This document shows, one piece after another, positions 33,774-43,241 of a stretch of DNA of 59,872 nt. The stretch spans positions 1 to 59,872 of the forward strand of contig DAOUJL010000053.1 of NCBI GenBank assembly GCA_034422735.1, in the 5' to 3' direction. Each line of letters opens with the position of its first letter. The stretch's first letter is position 1. Source of the DNA: CATOSD01 sp034422735. Its GTDB lineage: Bacteria; Chloroflexota; Dehalococcoidia; Lucifugimonadales; CATOSD01. The notes beneath the pieces are model-generated. The model was not told the origin of the DNA, did not search any database, and worked only from the letters and a program-made list of their open reading frames with translations. The position numbers were made by a program, and so were the translations under genes.

Positions 33774-35207
33774 ATGGAGGGGCTAGCCATTTCCGCTGCC
33801 GAATACGCCGGCGTCCAGGGCCTCGGCCCACCCGACGGCTCCCTGACCTACGATGAGGCGCTGGGGCTGGTGATGGGCCTCGCCGACTTCGAGCGTTCCA
33901 AGACCAGCCCCGGCCACTCCGGCTTCCACCTGGAGCGGATGCACCTGCTCATGGAGCGGCTCGGCAACGCCCACCTCGCGACGCCCACCGTACACGTCGC
34001 CGGCACCAAGGGCAAAGGCAGCACGTCCGCCATGGTGACGTCGATACTCGCGGCGCAGGGCCACAAGGTTGGCCTGTTCACGTCGCCGCACCTGCACCGC
34101 ACCACCGAGCGCATCCGGGTCGGCATGACTCCCATAAGCGAGGACGACTTCGCCTCCGTCGTGACCCGCATTTGGCCCGCCGTGCTCAGCCTCGACGAGG
34201 ATGGGCCCTACGGCCCCGCCACGACCTTCGAGGCGCTCACCGCTATGGCGTTCGTCCACTTCGCGAGCATCGGCGCGGACTTCCAGGTGATGGAGGTCGG
34301 ACTGGGCGGCAGGTTGGACTCCACCAACATCGTGCGCCCGGAGGTGTGCGCGATAACGTCCATCAGCCTGGACCACGTGGCCACCCTGGGCGACACGGTG
34401 GAGAAGATCGCGTTCGAGAAGGCGGGCATCATAAAGCCCGGCGTGCCGGTGGCCGCCGCGCCCTACAGCGAGGCGGCGATGGGTGTGATCGCGCGCGTGG
34501 CTGAGGAGCGGGGCGCGCCGCTGGTGCGCGTCGAGCGCGAGTTGTCGGTTTCCAAGCTGGACGCCGACATGTCCGGCCAGTCGTTCGTGGTCGAGGGACT
34601 GCGCGGCGTCTACCGGCTCCGCACTCCCCTGCTCGGCGACCACCAGCTTGCCAACGCCGCGACCGCCATAGCGGCCGTCGAGTCCCTGCCCGACCGCTAC
34701 GCCGTATCCGCGGAGAGCATCGTCAGCGGGATAGCCAACGTCCGCTGGTCCGCGCGCCTGGAGGTGCTATCCACCAACGGCAGCACGCTGGTGGTGGACG
34801 GCGCCCACAACCCCCACTCCATGGGCCGGCTGGTGGAGGCGGTTCGAGAGAACTTCCGGTTCAATCGTGTTATCCTGATATTTGGATCGCTGGGCGGACA
34901 CAGCGCCGAGGGCATGGCGGACGCAATCGCCCAGCTTTCGCCGGTGGTCGTGGCGGTGCGCTCGCGCCATCCCAGGTCCGCGGCATCCGAGGGCATCGCG
35001 GACCTGTTCGAGTCCAGAGGCGTGACGGTCGCGCACCGGACGGAGGACGTGGGAGAGGGCACGCGCCGCGCGCTGGAGATGGCCGGCGACGGCGACCTGG
35101 TGCTGGGCACCGGCTCGCTCACGGTGGCCGCGGAGATCATCGAGCACGTGCGAGACATACCCCCGGAGCTGTACCCGACAATCAAGCTGCCCCCGTCCAG
35201 GGGATGA
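33774..35207 (+). CDS. folC: Folylpolyglutamate/dihydrofolate synthase
   Basis: A 477-aa Mur-ligase-like enzyme that adds glutamate to folates. ATP P-loop GTKGKGS (77-83), FTSPHLHRTTERI, TTFEALTAMAF, MEVGLGGRLDSTN (Mg/ATP site), SISLDHVATLG with IAFEKAGIIK, and the C-terminal domain starting VVDGAHNPHSM. Length is slightly above the usual 420-450 because of a 25-residue N-terminal lead; an internal start is possible. fabF follows on the same strand after a repeat element. Confidence 0.93.
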   Translation: MEGLAISAAEYAGVQGLGPPDGSLTYDEALGLVMGLADFERSKTSPGHSGFHLERMHLLMERLGNAHLATPTVHVAGTKGKGSTSAMVTSILAAQGHKVGLFTSPHLHRTTERIRVGMTPISEDDFASVVTRIWPAVLSLDEDGPYGPATTFEALTAMAFVHFASIGADFQVMEVGLGGRLDSTNIVRPEVCAITSISLDHVATLGDTVEKIAFEKAGIIKPGVPVAAAPYSEAAMGVIARVAEERGAPLVRVERELSVSKLDADMSGQSFVVEGLRGVYRLRTPLLGDHQLANAATAIAAVESLPDRYAVSAESIVSGIANVRWSARLEVLSTNGSTLVVDGAHNPHSMGRLVEAVRENFRFNRVILIFGSLGGHSAEGMADAIAQLSPVVVAVRSRHPRSAASEGIADLFESRGVTVAHRTEDVGEGTRRALEMAGDGDLVLGTGSLTVAAEIIEHVRDIPPELYPTIKLPPSRG

Positions 35208-35212
35208 CAAGA

Positions 35213-35252
35213 GTCCCTTCCCCCTCGATGGGGGAAGGCTGGGATGGGGGTG
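35213..35252 (-). repeat. Dispersed 40-bp palindromic repeat, copy 7
   Basis: Reverse-orientation copy between folC and fabF, ending 27 nt before the fabF ATG. Reading frame runs through it, but no coding role is likely. Confidence 0.88.
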
Positions 35253-35279
35253 AGGTTAGCCAAACAGGGTGTGAACGAC

Positions 35280-36530
35280 ATGAACGAACACAGACGGCGA
35301 GTGGTGATTACCGGCATGGGGGCGATAACGCCCCTCGGCACGACAATCGGCGAGTACTGGGGCAACCTCGTGTCCGGCAAGTCCGGCATCGCCCCGGGCG
35401 TGATGTGCGACTACAGCGACTTCCCGTGCCAGATCGCGGGCGAGGTGCCGGAATTCGACGCCGGTGATTTCATGGACCGCAAGGAGTCCCGGCGAATCGC
35501 GCGCTTTTCGCAGATGGCAGTGGCCGCGGCTGGGCTGGCTATCGAGCACGGCGGACTGGATCTGTCCAGCGAGGACCCGGAGCGGCTGGGCGTGGTGATG
35601 GGCAACGGCAACGGCGGCTTTCCGGTGACGGAGGAGAACGCCCGCATCATGATGCAGCGTGGCGGCATGCGAGTCAGCCCGTACTTCATTCCCATGATTT
35701 TGCCGAACATGGCGGCGGCGAACGTGAGCCGGCTGTACGGACTGAAGGGCTACACCTCGACGGTGATCACGGCGTGCGCCGCGGGCAACCAGGCGATTGG
35801 CGAGGCGGCGGAGGCGGTGCGCAGGGGCGCGGCGGACGTGATACTGGGCGGCGGCTGCGAGGCGGGAATCTGCCAGCTCGCGCTGGGCGGCTTCAACGTC
35901 ATCAAGGCGCTCACGCGCAGCAACGACGAGCCGGAGAAGGCGAGCCGTCCCTTCGACGCCAAGCGCGACGGCTTCGTGCCCGCGGAGGCGGCGGCCGTGC
36001 TGGTCATAGAGAGCTTGGAGCACGCCATCGACCGGGGGGCGAACATACTGGCGGAGGTTGCGGGATACGGGGTGTCCTCGGACGCCTTCCACGCGGTGCA
36101 GCCGGACGAGGACGGCGCGGGCGCGGCGCGCGCGATGCGCTGGGCGCTGGAGAACGCGGGCGTCGGCATCGACGAGGTCGATTACATCAACGCGCACGGC
36201 ACGTCGACGCCCAAGAACGACCACGTAGAGACGCTGGCGATCAAGTCGCTTTTCGGCGAGCGCGCCTACGACGTGCCCATCAGCTCGACCAAGTCGATGA
36301 TCGGGCACGCGCTGGGCGGCGCAGGCGCGGTGGAGGCGGTGGCGTGCATCCAGTCCATCGCCACCAACGAGATTCATCCCACCATCAACTACGAGCACCC
36401 CGACCCGGACTGCGACCTCGATTACGTGCCCAACGTATCGCGCAAGACGCGGGTGGACACGGTGTTGTCGAACAGCTTCGGATTCGGCGGACAGAACGCC
36501 TGCCTGGTGTTCAAGCGCTTCGAGGGGTAG
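35280..36530 (+). CDS. fabF: Beta-ketoacyl-[acyl-carrier-protein] synthase II
   Basis: A 416-aa condensing enzyme of type II fatty-acid synthesis. The thiolase-fold triad is present: C166 (VITACAAGN), H306 (NAHGTSTPKND) and H343 (SMIGHALGGAGA). It could also serve a secondary lipid pathway, since no acpP or fabD lies beside it. The ATG at 35280 is preceded only by a modest AGGG; a GTG nine nt upstream is an alternative. The 3' end overlaps convergent queC by 20 nt. Confidence 0.93.
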   Translation: MNEHRRRVVITGMGAITPLGTTIGEYWGNLVSGKSGIAPGVMCDYSDFPCQIAGEVPEFDAGDFMDRKESRRIARFSQMAVAAAGLAIEHGGLDLSSEDPERLGVVMGNGNGGFPVTEENARIMMQRGGMRVSPYFIPMILPNMAAANVSRLYGLKGYTSTVITACAAGNQAIGEAAEAVRRGAADVILGGGCEAGICQLALGGFNVIKALTRSNDEPEKASRPFDAKRDGFVPAEAAAVLVIESLEHAIDRGANILAEVAGYGVSSDAFHAVQPDEDGAGAARAMRWALENAGVGIDEVDYINAHGTSTPKNDHVETLAIKSLFGERAYDVPISSTKSMIGHALGGAGAVEAVACIQSIATNEIHPTINYEHPDPDCDLDYVPNVSRKTRVDTVLSNSFGFGGQNACLVFKRFEG

Positions 36531-37266
36531 CTTCCAGCCGCGCCAGCAGCGGGTCGAGGATGCCCGCTTCGGCGAAGCCCCTGGCGCGCAGTATGCAGCT
36601 ATCGCACGTGCCGCAGGGGACGTCGCCGCCCTCGTAGCAGCTCCAGGTGTGCTCCAGCGGCGCGCCGAGGCGCGTGCCCAGCGCGGCTATCTCGGCCTTC
36701 GACAGGTCTATGATCGGGGTCTCCACGCCGATGGGCACGCCGTACTCGGTCCATAGCTTGCTTCCGGCGTCCAGCGTCTGCCGCGCCTTGTCGTAGAACT
36801 CGGGCCGGCAGTCGGGGTAGCCGCTGTAGTCCAGGGCGTTCGGGGCCATGTAGACGGACGCGGCGACCTCGGCCGGGGCCACGCCCTCCACTTCGATGGC
36901 GTGCAGCACGTTGCTTTCCAGGTAGGCCGCGGCGAGCGCCAGGAAGATGGTGTTGCGCAACGGCACGTAGGTTATCGGCACGCCGTGCCCTATTTCTTCG
37001 CCGGCGCGGCCCGACGGCATTGGGAAGCGGTCGGGGCTGGTGAGCGCGGAGTACCAGGCAATCTCCGAGAGGAAAGAGATGTCGAGCAGCCTGTGCTCGA
37101 TGTCCATGATTCCCGCGATCTTCGCCGCGCAGTCGACCTCTTTCGCGTGGCTCTGGCCGTAGTGGAAAGTGATCGCCGCCAGGCTGTCGACGCGGTCCTT
37201 TGCGTAGGCCGCGACGGTGGTAGAGTCGAGGCCGCCGGACAGCAGGATTACGGCGTAGCTGGGCAT
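36511..37266 (-). CDS. queC: 7-cyano-7-deazaguanine synthase
   Basis: A 251-aa ATP-dependent enzyme converting 7-carboxy-7-deazaguanine to preQ0 in queuosine (or 7-deazaguanine DNA) synthesis. The PP-loop is LLSGGLDSTT near the N-terminus, and the zinc site is in SCYEGGDVPCGTCDSC. No other que gene is in the window. The ATG at 37266 has a GAGGG eight nt upstream that belongs to a dispersed repeat, so the repeat seems to supply the ribosome site. Confidence 0.94.
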   Translation of the reverse strand: MPSYAVILLSGGLDSTTVAAYAKDRVDSLAAITFHYGQSHAKEVDCAAKIAGIMDIEHRLLDISFLSEIAWYSALTSPDRFPMPSGRAGEEIGHGVPITYVPLRNTIFLALAAAYLESNVLHAIEVEGVAPAEVAASVYMAPNALDYSGYPDCRPEFYDKARQTLDAGSKLWTEYGVPIGVETPIIDLSKAEIAALGTRLGAPLEHTWSCYEGGDVPCGTCDSCILRARGFAEAGILDPLLARLEATPRSA

Positions 37267-37270
37267 GACT

Positions 37271-37318
37271 TCAACCCTCACCCTAACCCTTTCCCAGTCT
37301 TGGGAGAGGGGACTGACG
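37271..37318 (-). repeat. Dispersed repeat family B, copy 2
   Basis: Shares CCCAGTCTTGGGAGAGGG and ACTGACG with the copy at 33636-33683. It lies between metF and queC; on the minus strand its end provides GAGGG in front of queC. Confidence 0.75.
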
Positions 37319-37334
37319 CCACACGGAGTGCGCC

Positions 37335-38216
37335 CTACCCTTCACCCTCGTGGCCGGGCAGACGGAGGTCGTGGAGCACGCGGGACACGGAGCGGGCGCG
37401 GTTGAGCACGTAGAAGTGCACGCCGTCCACGCCGTTGTCCCACAGCTCCCTCACCTGGCGCGTGGCGTGCTCTATGCCCAGCTCGCGCACCGCGTCGTCG
37501 TCGCCTTCGTGCCTGGACAGCTTCGCGTCCAGCGCGGGCGGTATGCCGGCGCCGCACAGCGCAGTCATGCGCCGTATCTGGGACGCGCTCAGGATGGGCA
37601 TGATGCCTGCTATGATGGGCGCCTGTATGCCCGCCTGGCGCGCCCTGTCGAGAAAGCCGAAGAAGTCGGCGTTGTCGAAGAAGAGTTGCGTAACCAGGAA
37701 CTCCGCGCCCAGTTCGACCTTCATCCTGGCATACTCCAAGTCCGCCTCGGGGCTGACCGCCTCCGGATGCGTCTCGGGATAGCACGCCGAGCCGATGCCG
37801 AGGTCGTAGTTCTCGCGGATGTGGCTGATCAGGTCGGTGGAGTGGGCGAAACCGTCCTCGACGGGCACGAACCGGTCGCTGCCCCTGGGAGGATCACCGC
37901 GCAGCGCCAGGACGTTCTCGATTCCGGCGGCCGCGAGTCGCCTCAGCACCTCGTCCACTTCGTGCCGGGTCTGCGCCGAGCAGGTGAGGTGCGCCATGGG
38001 CAGCAGCGACGTGTCCCGCAGGACACTTACCACCATCTCCTCGGTGACTTCCTTGGTGGAGCCGCCCGCGCCGTAGGTCACGGACACGAACGAGGGCCGG
38101 AACACCGAAAGCCGGTCCAGAGAGCGAAAGAAGGCTCTGTGGCCCCGTTCATTCCGGGGCGGGAAGAACTCGAACGAGATGCTGCGCTCGTCCTTGAGAA
38201 TCTGGCTAATCTTCAT
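37335..38216 (-). CDS. metF: Methylenetetrahydrofolate reductase
   Basis: A 293-aa flavin TIM-barrel enzyme reducing 5,10-methylene-THF to 5-methyl-THF for methionine synthesis. Typical: ISFEFFPPRNERG (catalytic Glu), SVTYGAGGS, HLTCSAQTR, LALRGDPPRG, and VTQLFFDNADFFGFLDRAR with PIIAGIMPI. The length is normal for bacterial MetF. It lies 68 nt upstream of queC on the same strand, separated by a family B repeat. Confidence 0.95.
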   Translation of the reverse strand: MKISQILKDERSISFEFFPPRNERGHRAFFRSLDRLSVFRPSFVSVTYGAGGSTKEVTEEMVVSVLRDTSLLPMAHLTCSAQTRHEVDEVLRRLAAAGIENVLALRGDPPRGSDRFVPVEDGFAHSTDLISHIRENYDLGIGSACYPETHPEAVSPEADLEYARMKVELGAEFLVTQLFFDNADFFGFLDRARQAGIQAPIIAGIMPILSASQIRRMTALCGAGIPPALDAKLSRHEGDDDAVRELGIEHATRQVRELWDNGVDGVHFYVLNRARSVSRVLHDLRLPGHEGEG

Positions 38217-38398
38217 GTCGGTCAGTTAGTGCCGCGCGCCAAACGCGTGGGCGCGGCGCGCTCCGCAGTGGTCAGGATGGGGTTCGACGCCTCGCGGGAC
38301 GGCGGCGTCTCGCCGCACCCTAGTCTAACACACCCATGCGCGGGGCACGAAAATGGCCTAGAATGGTAGCCGTTCGGAATTGATGAGGCGAGCGCTTT

Positions 38399-38438
38399 CA
38401 CCCCCAACCTAACCTTCCCCCATCAAGGGGGAAGGGAC
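38399..38438 (+). repeat. Dispersed 40-bp palindromic repeat, copy 8
   Basis: Forward copy 24 nt upstream of the glnS ATG, with loop ATCA and one base change (CCCCAACC). Confidence 0.88.
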
Positions 38439-38462
38439 TTTTGGCAATCACCAGGTGAGCGA

Positions 38463-40151
38463 ATGAGTCAGGAAACACCAGAGGCGAGTTCGGACTTCGT
38501 CCGCAGGATCGTCGCGGAAGACAACGAGTCGGGCAAGTACGGCGGGCGCGTTCACACGCGGTTTCCTCCCGAGCCCAACGGCTACCTGCACATCGGGCAC
38601 GCCAAGTCGATATGCCTGAACTTCGGCGTAGCCGCCGAGAACGGCGGCATGTGCAATCTGCGTTTCGACGACACCAACCCGGCGACCGAGGACACCGAGT
38701 TCGTCAACTCGATGAAGGCCGACATACAGTGGCTGGGATTCGACTGGTCGGAAAGGGAGTTGTACGCCTCCGACTATTTCGAGCAACTCTACGACATGGC
38801 CGTGCAGCTCATCAAGAAGGGCAAGGCCTACGTCGACTCGCTCAGCGCGGACGAGATTCGCGAGCACCGGGGCACGCTGACCGAGCCGGGACGCGACAGC
38901 CCCCACCGCGACCGCTCGCCGGAGGAGAGCCTGTACCTGTTCGAGCGGATGCGCGCCGGCGAGTTCGAGGAGGGCGCGCACGTGCTGCGCGCCAAGATCG
39001 ACATGGCGTCGCCCAACATCAACCTGCGCGACCCCGTGCTGTACCGCATCCGCAGCACGCCGCCCCACCACAGGACGGGCGACGACTGGGCCGTGTACCC
39101 GATGTACGACTTCGCGCACGGCCTCTCCGACTCGCTGGAGGGAATCACCCACTCCATCTGCACGCTGGAGTTCGAGGACCACCGCCCGCTGTACGACTGG
39201 CTGCTGGAGGAGCTGGGGCTGTACCATCCGCAGCAGATCGAGTTCGCCCGGCTTGAGATAAGCCGCACCGTGCTGAGCAAGCGCAGGCTGCTGCGCGTGG
39301 TCGACAGCGGCCAGGTGTCGGGCTGGGACGACCCGCGAATGCCCACGATCTCCGGGATGCGGCGACGAGGCTACACGCCGGAGTCCATTCGCGCGTTCTG
39401 CGAGCGCGTGGGCGTGGCCAAGACCAACTCGGTGATCGACGTGAGCCAGCTCGAGCACGCGCTGCGCGAGGACCTGAACGTGCGGGCGGAGCGCAGGATG
39501 GCGGTGCTTGATCCGCTGCGGGTGGTAATCGAGAACTACCCGGAAGGCCAGGTGGAGTACCTGGAGGCCCAGAACAACCCGGAGGACGCGAGCGCAGGCA
39601 CGCGCATGGTGCCCTTCTCGCGGGTGCTGTACGTGGAGCGGGAGGACTTCATGGAGAACCCTCCACGCCGGTTCTACAGGCTGGCTCCGGGCCGTGAGGT
39701 GCGGCTGCGCTACGCCTACTTTCTCAAGTGCCTGGAGGTGGTCAAGGACGAGGCCACCGGCGAGGTGGTGGAGTTGCGCTGCGAATACGACCCGGAGACG
39801 AAAGGCGGCTCGGCCCCGGACGGGCGCCGGGTACGCGCAACGCTGCACTGGGTGTCGGCGGAGCACTCGCTGCCCGCCGAGGTGCGGCTGTTCGACCACC
39901 TCTTCCTGGACGAGGACGACCCCGGCTGGGACCCGGACGACGACCTGAACGTGAACCCGGACTCGCTGACGCGGCTGGATTCGTGCCGCATCGAACCCAG
40001 CCTGGCGGAAGCGGAGCCGGGCGCGAAGTTCCAGTTCGAGCGGCAGGGCTACTTCTGCGTCGATACCGAGGACTCCAGACCGGGCGCGCCGGTGTTCAAT
40101 CGCACGGTTACGCTGCGGGACAGGTGGGCCAGGATACGGAACAGGCAGTAG
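38463..40151 (+). CDS. glnS: Glutaminyl-tRNA synthetase
   Basis: A 562-aa class I synthetase. The HIGH signature is PPEPNGYLHIGHAKS, with LRFDDTNPATED and the KMSKS-type VLSKRRLLRVV, and the C-terminal beta-barrel anticodon-binding domains are complete. Direct glutaminylation by GlnS is patchy in bacteria, most of which use GluRS plus GatCAB, so the gene likely came by transfer at some depth. Codon use and GC look like its neighbours, so it is not recent. GlxRS-type GluRS is unlikely given the GlnRS-like SISDxRWxxx-free N-terminus (judged by eye). Confidence 0.9.
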   Translation: MSQETPEASSDFVRRIVAEDNESGKYGGRVHTRFPPEPNGYLHIGHAKSICLNFGVAAENGGMCNLRFDDTNPATEDTEFVNSMKADIQWLGFDWSERELYASDYFEQLYDMAVQLIKKGKAYVDSLSADEIREHRGTLTEPGRDSPHRDRSPEESLYLFERMRAGEFEEGAHVLRAKIDMASPNINLRDPVLYRIRSTPPHHRTGDDWAVYPMYDFAHGLSDSLEGITHSICTLEFEDHRPLYDWLLEELGLYHPQQIEFARLEISRTVLSKRRLLRVVDSGQVSGWDDPRMPTISGMRRRGYTPESIRAFCERVGVAKTNSVIDVSQLEHALREDLNVRAERRMAVLDPLRVVIENYPEGQVEYLEAQNNPEDASAGTRMVPFSRVLYVEREDFMENPPRRFYRLAPGREVRLRYAYFLKCLEVVKDEATGEVVELRCEYDPETKGGSAPDGRRVRATLHWVSAEHSLPAEVRLFDHLFLDEDDPGWDPDDDLNVNPDSLTRLDSCRIEPSLAEAEPGAKFQFERQGYFCVDTEDSRPGAPVFNRTVTLRDRWARIRNRQ

Positions 40152-40181
40152 CGGCGCTCCACGCCGGATAGGAGATAGACG

Positions 40182-41255
40182 ATGGCCGGATTCAACATCG
40201 AGGGCAAGGTGCAGACAGTGCTGGGCCTGGTGGATCCCGGCGAGCTTGGCGTGACGTTCACGCACGACCACCTGCTGGTGTCCACGGACCACATGGTGGA
40301 CCGGCCCGCCGAGGCCAGCGCGCGCCACCTGTACAGCCAGCCCGTGACCCTGGAGTCGCTGGCGTACCGGAAGTACCACTTCGGGCGAGTCGAGGCGGTG
40401 TCCGGCCTGGAGGACGTCGGCCTCGCCATCGACGAGGCCAACCTGTTCAAGCAGTACGGCGGCGGCACTATCGTCGAGCCGTCGAGCATGGGCATAGGCC
40501 GCGACCCCGTGGGCCTCGCGCGCATCTCCAGGGCCACCGGCGTCAAGATCGTCATGGGCGGCTCGTTCTACGTGGACGCCGCGCATCCGGCGGACATGTC
40601 CCAGCGCGACGAGTCGGAGCTGGTAGAGAAGATCGTCCAGGACATCGTGGAGGGCGTGGACGGCACCGGCATAAGGTCCGGCGTCATCGGCGAGGTGGGC
40701 TGCACCTGGCCGCTCACCGACAACGAGCGCAAGGTGCTGCGCGCGTCCGGCAGGGCCCAACGCATCACCGGCGCGCCGCTGCTCATCCACCCGGGGCGCA
40801 ACGAACACGCGCCGCTGGAGATAATCGAGGTGCTGAGCGAGGTGGGCGCCGACCTGGGGCGCACCATCATCGGCCACCTGGACCGGACGGTGTTCGAGAA
40901 GTCCACGCTGCGGCGGATGGCCGAGAGCGGCATCTACATGGAGTGGGACCTGTTCGGCAAGGAGGAGTCGTACTACGGCGCCAACACCGAAATCGACATG
41001 CCCGGCGACGCCAAGCGCATGGACGACATAAGCTGGATCGCGTCGGAGGGCTACGAGGACAAGATCGTGGTCGCCCACGACATCGACTCCAAGGACAGGC
41101 TGACGGTGTACGGCGGGCACGGCTACTTCTACATCCTCAGCCACATCGTGCCGCGTATGCGGCAGCGCGGCTTCACCGACGAGGCGATTCGCAAGATCCT
41201 GGTGGACAACCCGGCCAGAGTGATGACGTTCGCCGCGCCGTCACCGCGACAGTAG
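40182..41255 (+). CDS. Phosphotriesterase homology protein (Glu-bridged), paralogue 3
   Basis: A 357-aa TIM-barrel metal hydrolase closely similar to the protein at 16239-17291. Ligands: H28 and H30 (THDHLL), E171 as bridge (IGEVGCTWP), H203 (IHPGR), H232 (GHLDRT) and D300 (AHDID). The shared blocks YMEWDLFG, YGGHGY and ILVDNPARV show the two are paralogues. AGGAG precedes the ATG. It lies 30 nt after glnS and 29 nt before an S9 peptidase, so the three may be co-transcribed. Confidence 0.9.
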   Translation: MAGFNIEGKVQTVLGLVDPGELGVTFTHDHLLVSTDHMVDRPAEASARHLYSQPVTLESLAYRKYHFGRVEAVSGLEDVGLAIDEANLFKQYGGGTIVEPSSMGIGRDPVGLARISRATGVKIVMGGSFYVDAAHPADMSQRDESELVEKIVQDIVEGVDGTGIRSGVIGEVGCTWPLTDNERKVLRASGRAQRITGAPLLIHPGRNEHAPLEIIEVLSEVGADLGRTIIGHLDRTVFEKSTLRRMAESGIYMEWDLFGKEESYYGANTEIDMPGDAKRMDDISWIASEGYEDKIVVAHDIDSKDRLTVYGGHGYFYILSHIVPRMRQRGFTDEAIRKILVDNPARVMTFAAPSPRQ

Positions 41256-41284
41256 AGGTAGGAACGTCGAGGAGGAGGAGAGCT

Positions 41285-43234
41285 ATGGGCAAGCCAATCG
41301 GGCCGGACTTCGTGTATGAGCACGTGAGCGCGTCGTCACCAAAGCTATCGAGGGACGGCAGCCGGCTGCTGTTCGTGGAGACGCGCGTGGACAGGGAGGC
41401 GATGAAGTACCGCTCCCGCATCATGATGCAGGATCTGCCCAACGGCGAGGCGAGGGCGTTCACGTCCGGCGACCAGGACGCCAGCCCGCAGTTCTCCCCC
41501 GACGGCCAGACGGTCGCTTTCCTGAGGCCGGACGACGCCGGACTGCGCCAGCTCTGGCTGATTCCCGCGGACGGCGGCGAGGCGGGCAGGCTCACCTCCG
41601 AGCCGGGCGGCGTGGTCGAGTTCGCCTGGTCGCCCGACTCGCGGACGCTGGCGTTCATCTCAGACGTCGATCCCGACAGGCTGCCCGACGACCACGACCA
41701 CACCCGCTACCCGCAGGCGCGCGTGGTGACCAGGATTCGCTACCGCGCCGACTCGGTGGGCTGGCGTGGCAACGCCTTCCGCCACCTGTTCGTCGTCGAC
41801 GCGGCGGGCGGCGAGACTCGGCAGCTCGTGGAAGGCGAGGGCGACGACTGCTCCCCGGCGTGGTCGCCCGACGGCAGCAGAATCGCGTTCGTCTCCAGCC
41901 GGCGGGAGGACAGGGACATGCACAGCTTCACCGAGGTGTACGTCGTACCCTCCGGCGGCGGTGACGTGGAGTGCTGGTCCGAGGGCCTGGCATTTGCGGG
42001 AGGCGTCGTATGGTCGCCCGATGGTAAGCGAGTCATCACCATCGGCTCGGAGAACTACAAGCTGTCGGCGTCCAACGGCGGCATGCTCTACGTGCTCGAG
42101 GCCGGGGCCGCGCCCAGGCGCATCACGGACGGCGCGCTGACGCTGAAGGCGGGCGGGCCGAACACGGCCTCACCGGACCTCGTGTGGACAGACGACGACA
42201 GGATCGTCTTTCTGGGCGACGCGCACGGCGAGTCCTACGTCTGTGACGCGCCGGTATCCGGCGAGGGGCACCGCGTGCTGGCCGGAGGCGGCGCGCAGTA
42301 CAACAGCGCGGCGTTCGACTCCCAGGCAGAGCGCGCGGTGGTGTCGGCGAGCTCGCCGACGTCGCTGGACGAGCTGCGGCTGGTGGATGCGGGGGACGGC
42401 ACGCAGAGCGCGCTGACTTCCTACGACGAGGCATACTTCGCCGGCCACCCGCCGGCGGGCGTGGAGCGACTCTCCATCGAGCGCGCGGGGTACGAGGTGC
42501 ACGGCTGGCTCTGGTTCCCACCCGACTTCGACCCTTCGGGGCGCTACCCGCTGGTGGTGGACATTCACGGCGGGCCGCACGGCGCCTTCTACCACGCATT
42601 CGACCTGCGCCAGCAGACGCTGGCCACGGCCGGCTACATCGTGCTCACGGTCAACCCCAGGGGCTCGTCCACCTACGGCATGGACTTCATGGCGGCGGTG
42701 CAGGAGGACTGGGGCGGCGAGGACTACCTGGACATCATGGGAGTTGTAGACGAGGTGTCGGCGCGCCCCTACGTCGACACGTCCCGCATGGGCGTGCAGG
42801 GCTACAGCTACGGCGGCTACATGACAAGCTGGGTCGTGGGGCACACCAACCGGTTCGCGGCCGCGATCGTGGGCGCGCCGGTAACGAATCACTCCAGCTT
42901 CTACGGGACCTCGGACATCGGTGTGTGGTTCATGGAAGCCAACATGGGCGGCATGAGAAAGGACATCCTCGACACGTACTTCAAGCACTCCCCGCTCACC
43001 TACGCGCCCAACGTGGAGACGCCGGTGCTGCTGATGCACAGCGAGGACGACCTGCGCTGCCCGATGGAGCAGAGCGAGCAGTACTTCGTGGCGCTCAAGC
43101 GCCTGGGGAAAGAGGTGGAGTTCGTCCGGTTCCCATCGGGCCCGCACGGCTTCTTCCGCACCGGTCACCCCAAGATGCGCGAGGAGTGGTTCGAGCGCAC
43201 CCTCGAGTGGTACGACCGCCACATGGCGGAGTAG
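41285..43234 (+). CDS. S9-family (prolyl oligopeptidase/acylaminoacyl) peptidase
   Basis: A 649-aa serine peptidase. An N-terminal beta-propeller (about 1-390, repeated blocks such as FSPDGQTVAFL, WSPDSRTLAFI, WSPDGSRIAFV) is followed by an alpha/beta-hydrolase domain with S508 (GYSYGGYM), D589 (HSEDDLRC) and H621 (GPHGFF). No signal peptide, so it is cytoplasmic. The start MGKPIGPDF was chosen because of a strong GGAGGAGGAG upstream; the frame is open further 5' only inside the PTE gene. Confidence 0.92.
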   Translation: MGKPIGPDFVYEHVSASSPKLSRDGSRLLFVETRVDREAMKYRSRIMMQDLPNGEARAFTSGDQDASPQFSPDGQTVAFLRPDDAGLRQLWLIPADGGEAGRLTSEPGGVVEFAWSPDSRTLAFISDVDPDRLPDDHDHTRYPQARVVTRIRYRADSVGWRGNAFRHLFVVDAAGGETRQLVEGEGDDCSPAWSPDGSRIAFVSSRREDRDMHSFTEVYVVPSGGGDVECWSEGLAFAGGVVWSPDGKRVITIGSENYKLSASNGGMLYVLEAGAAPRRITDGALTLKAGGPNTASPDLVWTDDDRIVFLGDAHGESYVCDAPVSGEGHRVLAGGGAQYNSAAFDSQAERAVVSASSPTSLDELRLVDAGDGTQSALTSYDEAYFAGHPPAGVERLSIERAGYEVHGWLWFPPDFDPSGRYPLVVDIHGGPHGAFYHAFDLRQQTLATAGYIVLTVNPRGSSTYGMDFMAAVQEDWGGEDYLDIMGVVDEVSARPYVDTSRMGVQGYSYGGYMTSWVVGHTNRFAAAIVGAPVTNHSSFYGTSDIGVWFMEANMGGMRKDILDTYFKHSPLTYAPNVETPVLLMHSEDDLRCPMEQSEQYFVALKRLGKEVEFVRFPSGPHGFFRTGHPKMREEWFERTLEWYDRHMAE

Positions 43235-43241
43235 CCGGACG

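Noticed and set aside
38448..41144. Long minus-strand open frame opposite glnS and the third PTE homologue
   Set aside because: It is a shadow of high-GC genes: Ala/Val/Gly/His/Arg-rich with no domain, while the plus strand encodes clear enzymes.
40943..41284. N-terminal extension of the S9 peptidase
   Set aside because: It is out-of-frame PTE-homologue sequence; the real start has GGAGGAGGAG just upstream.
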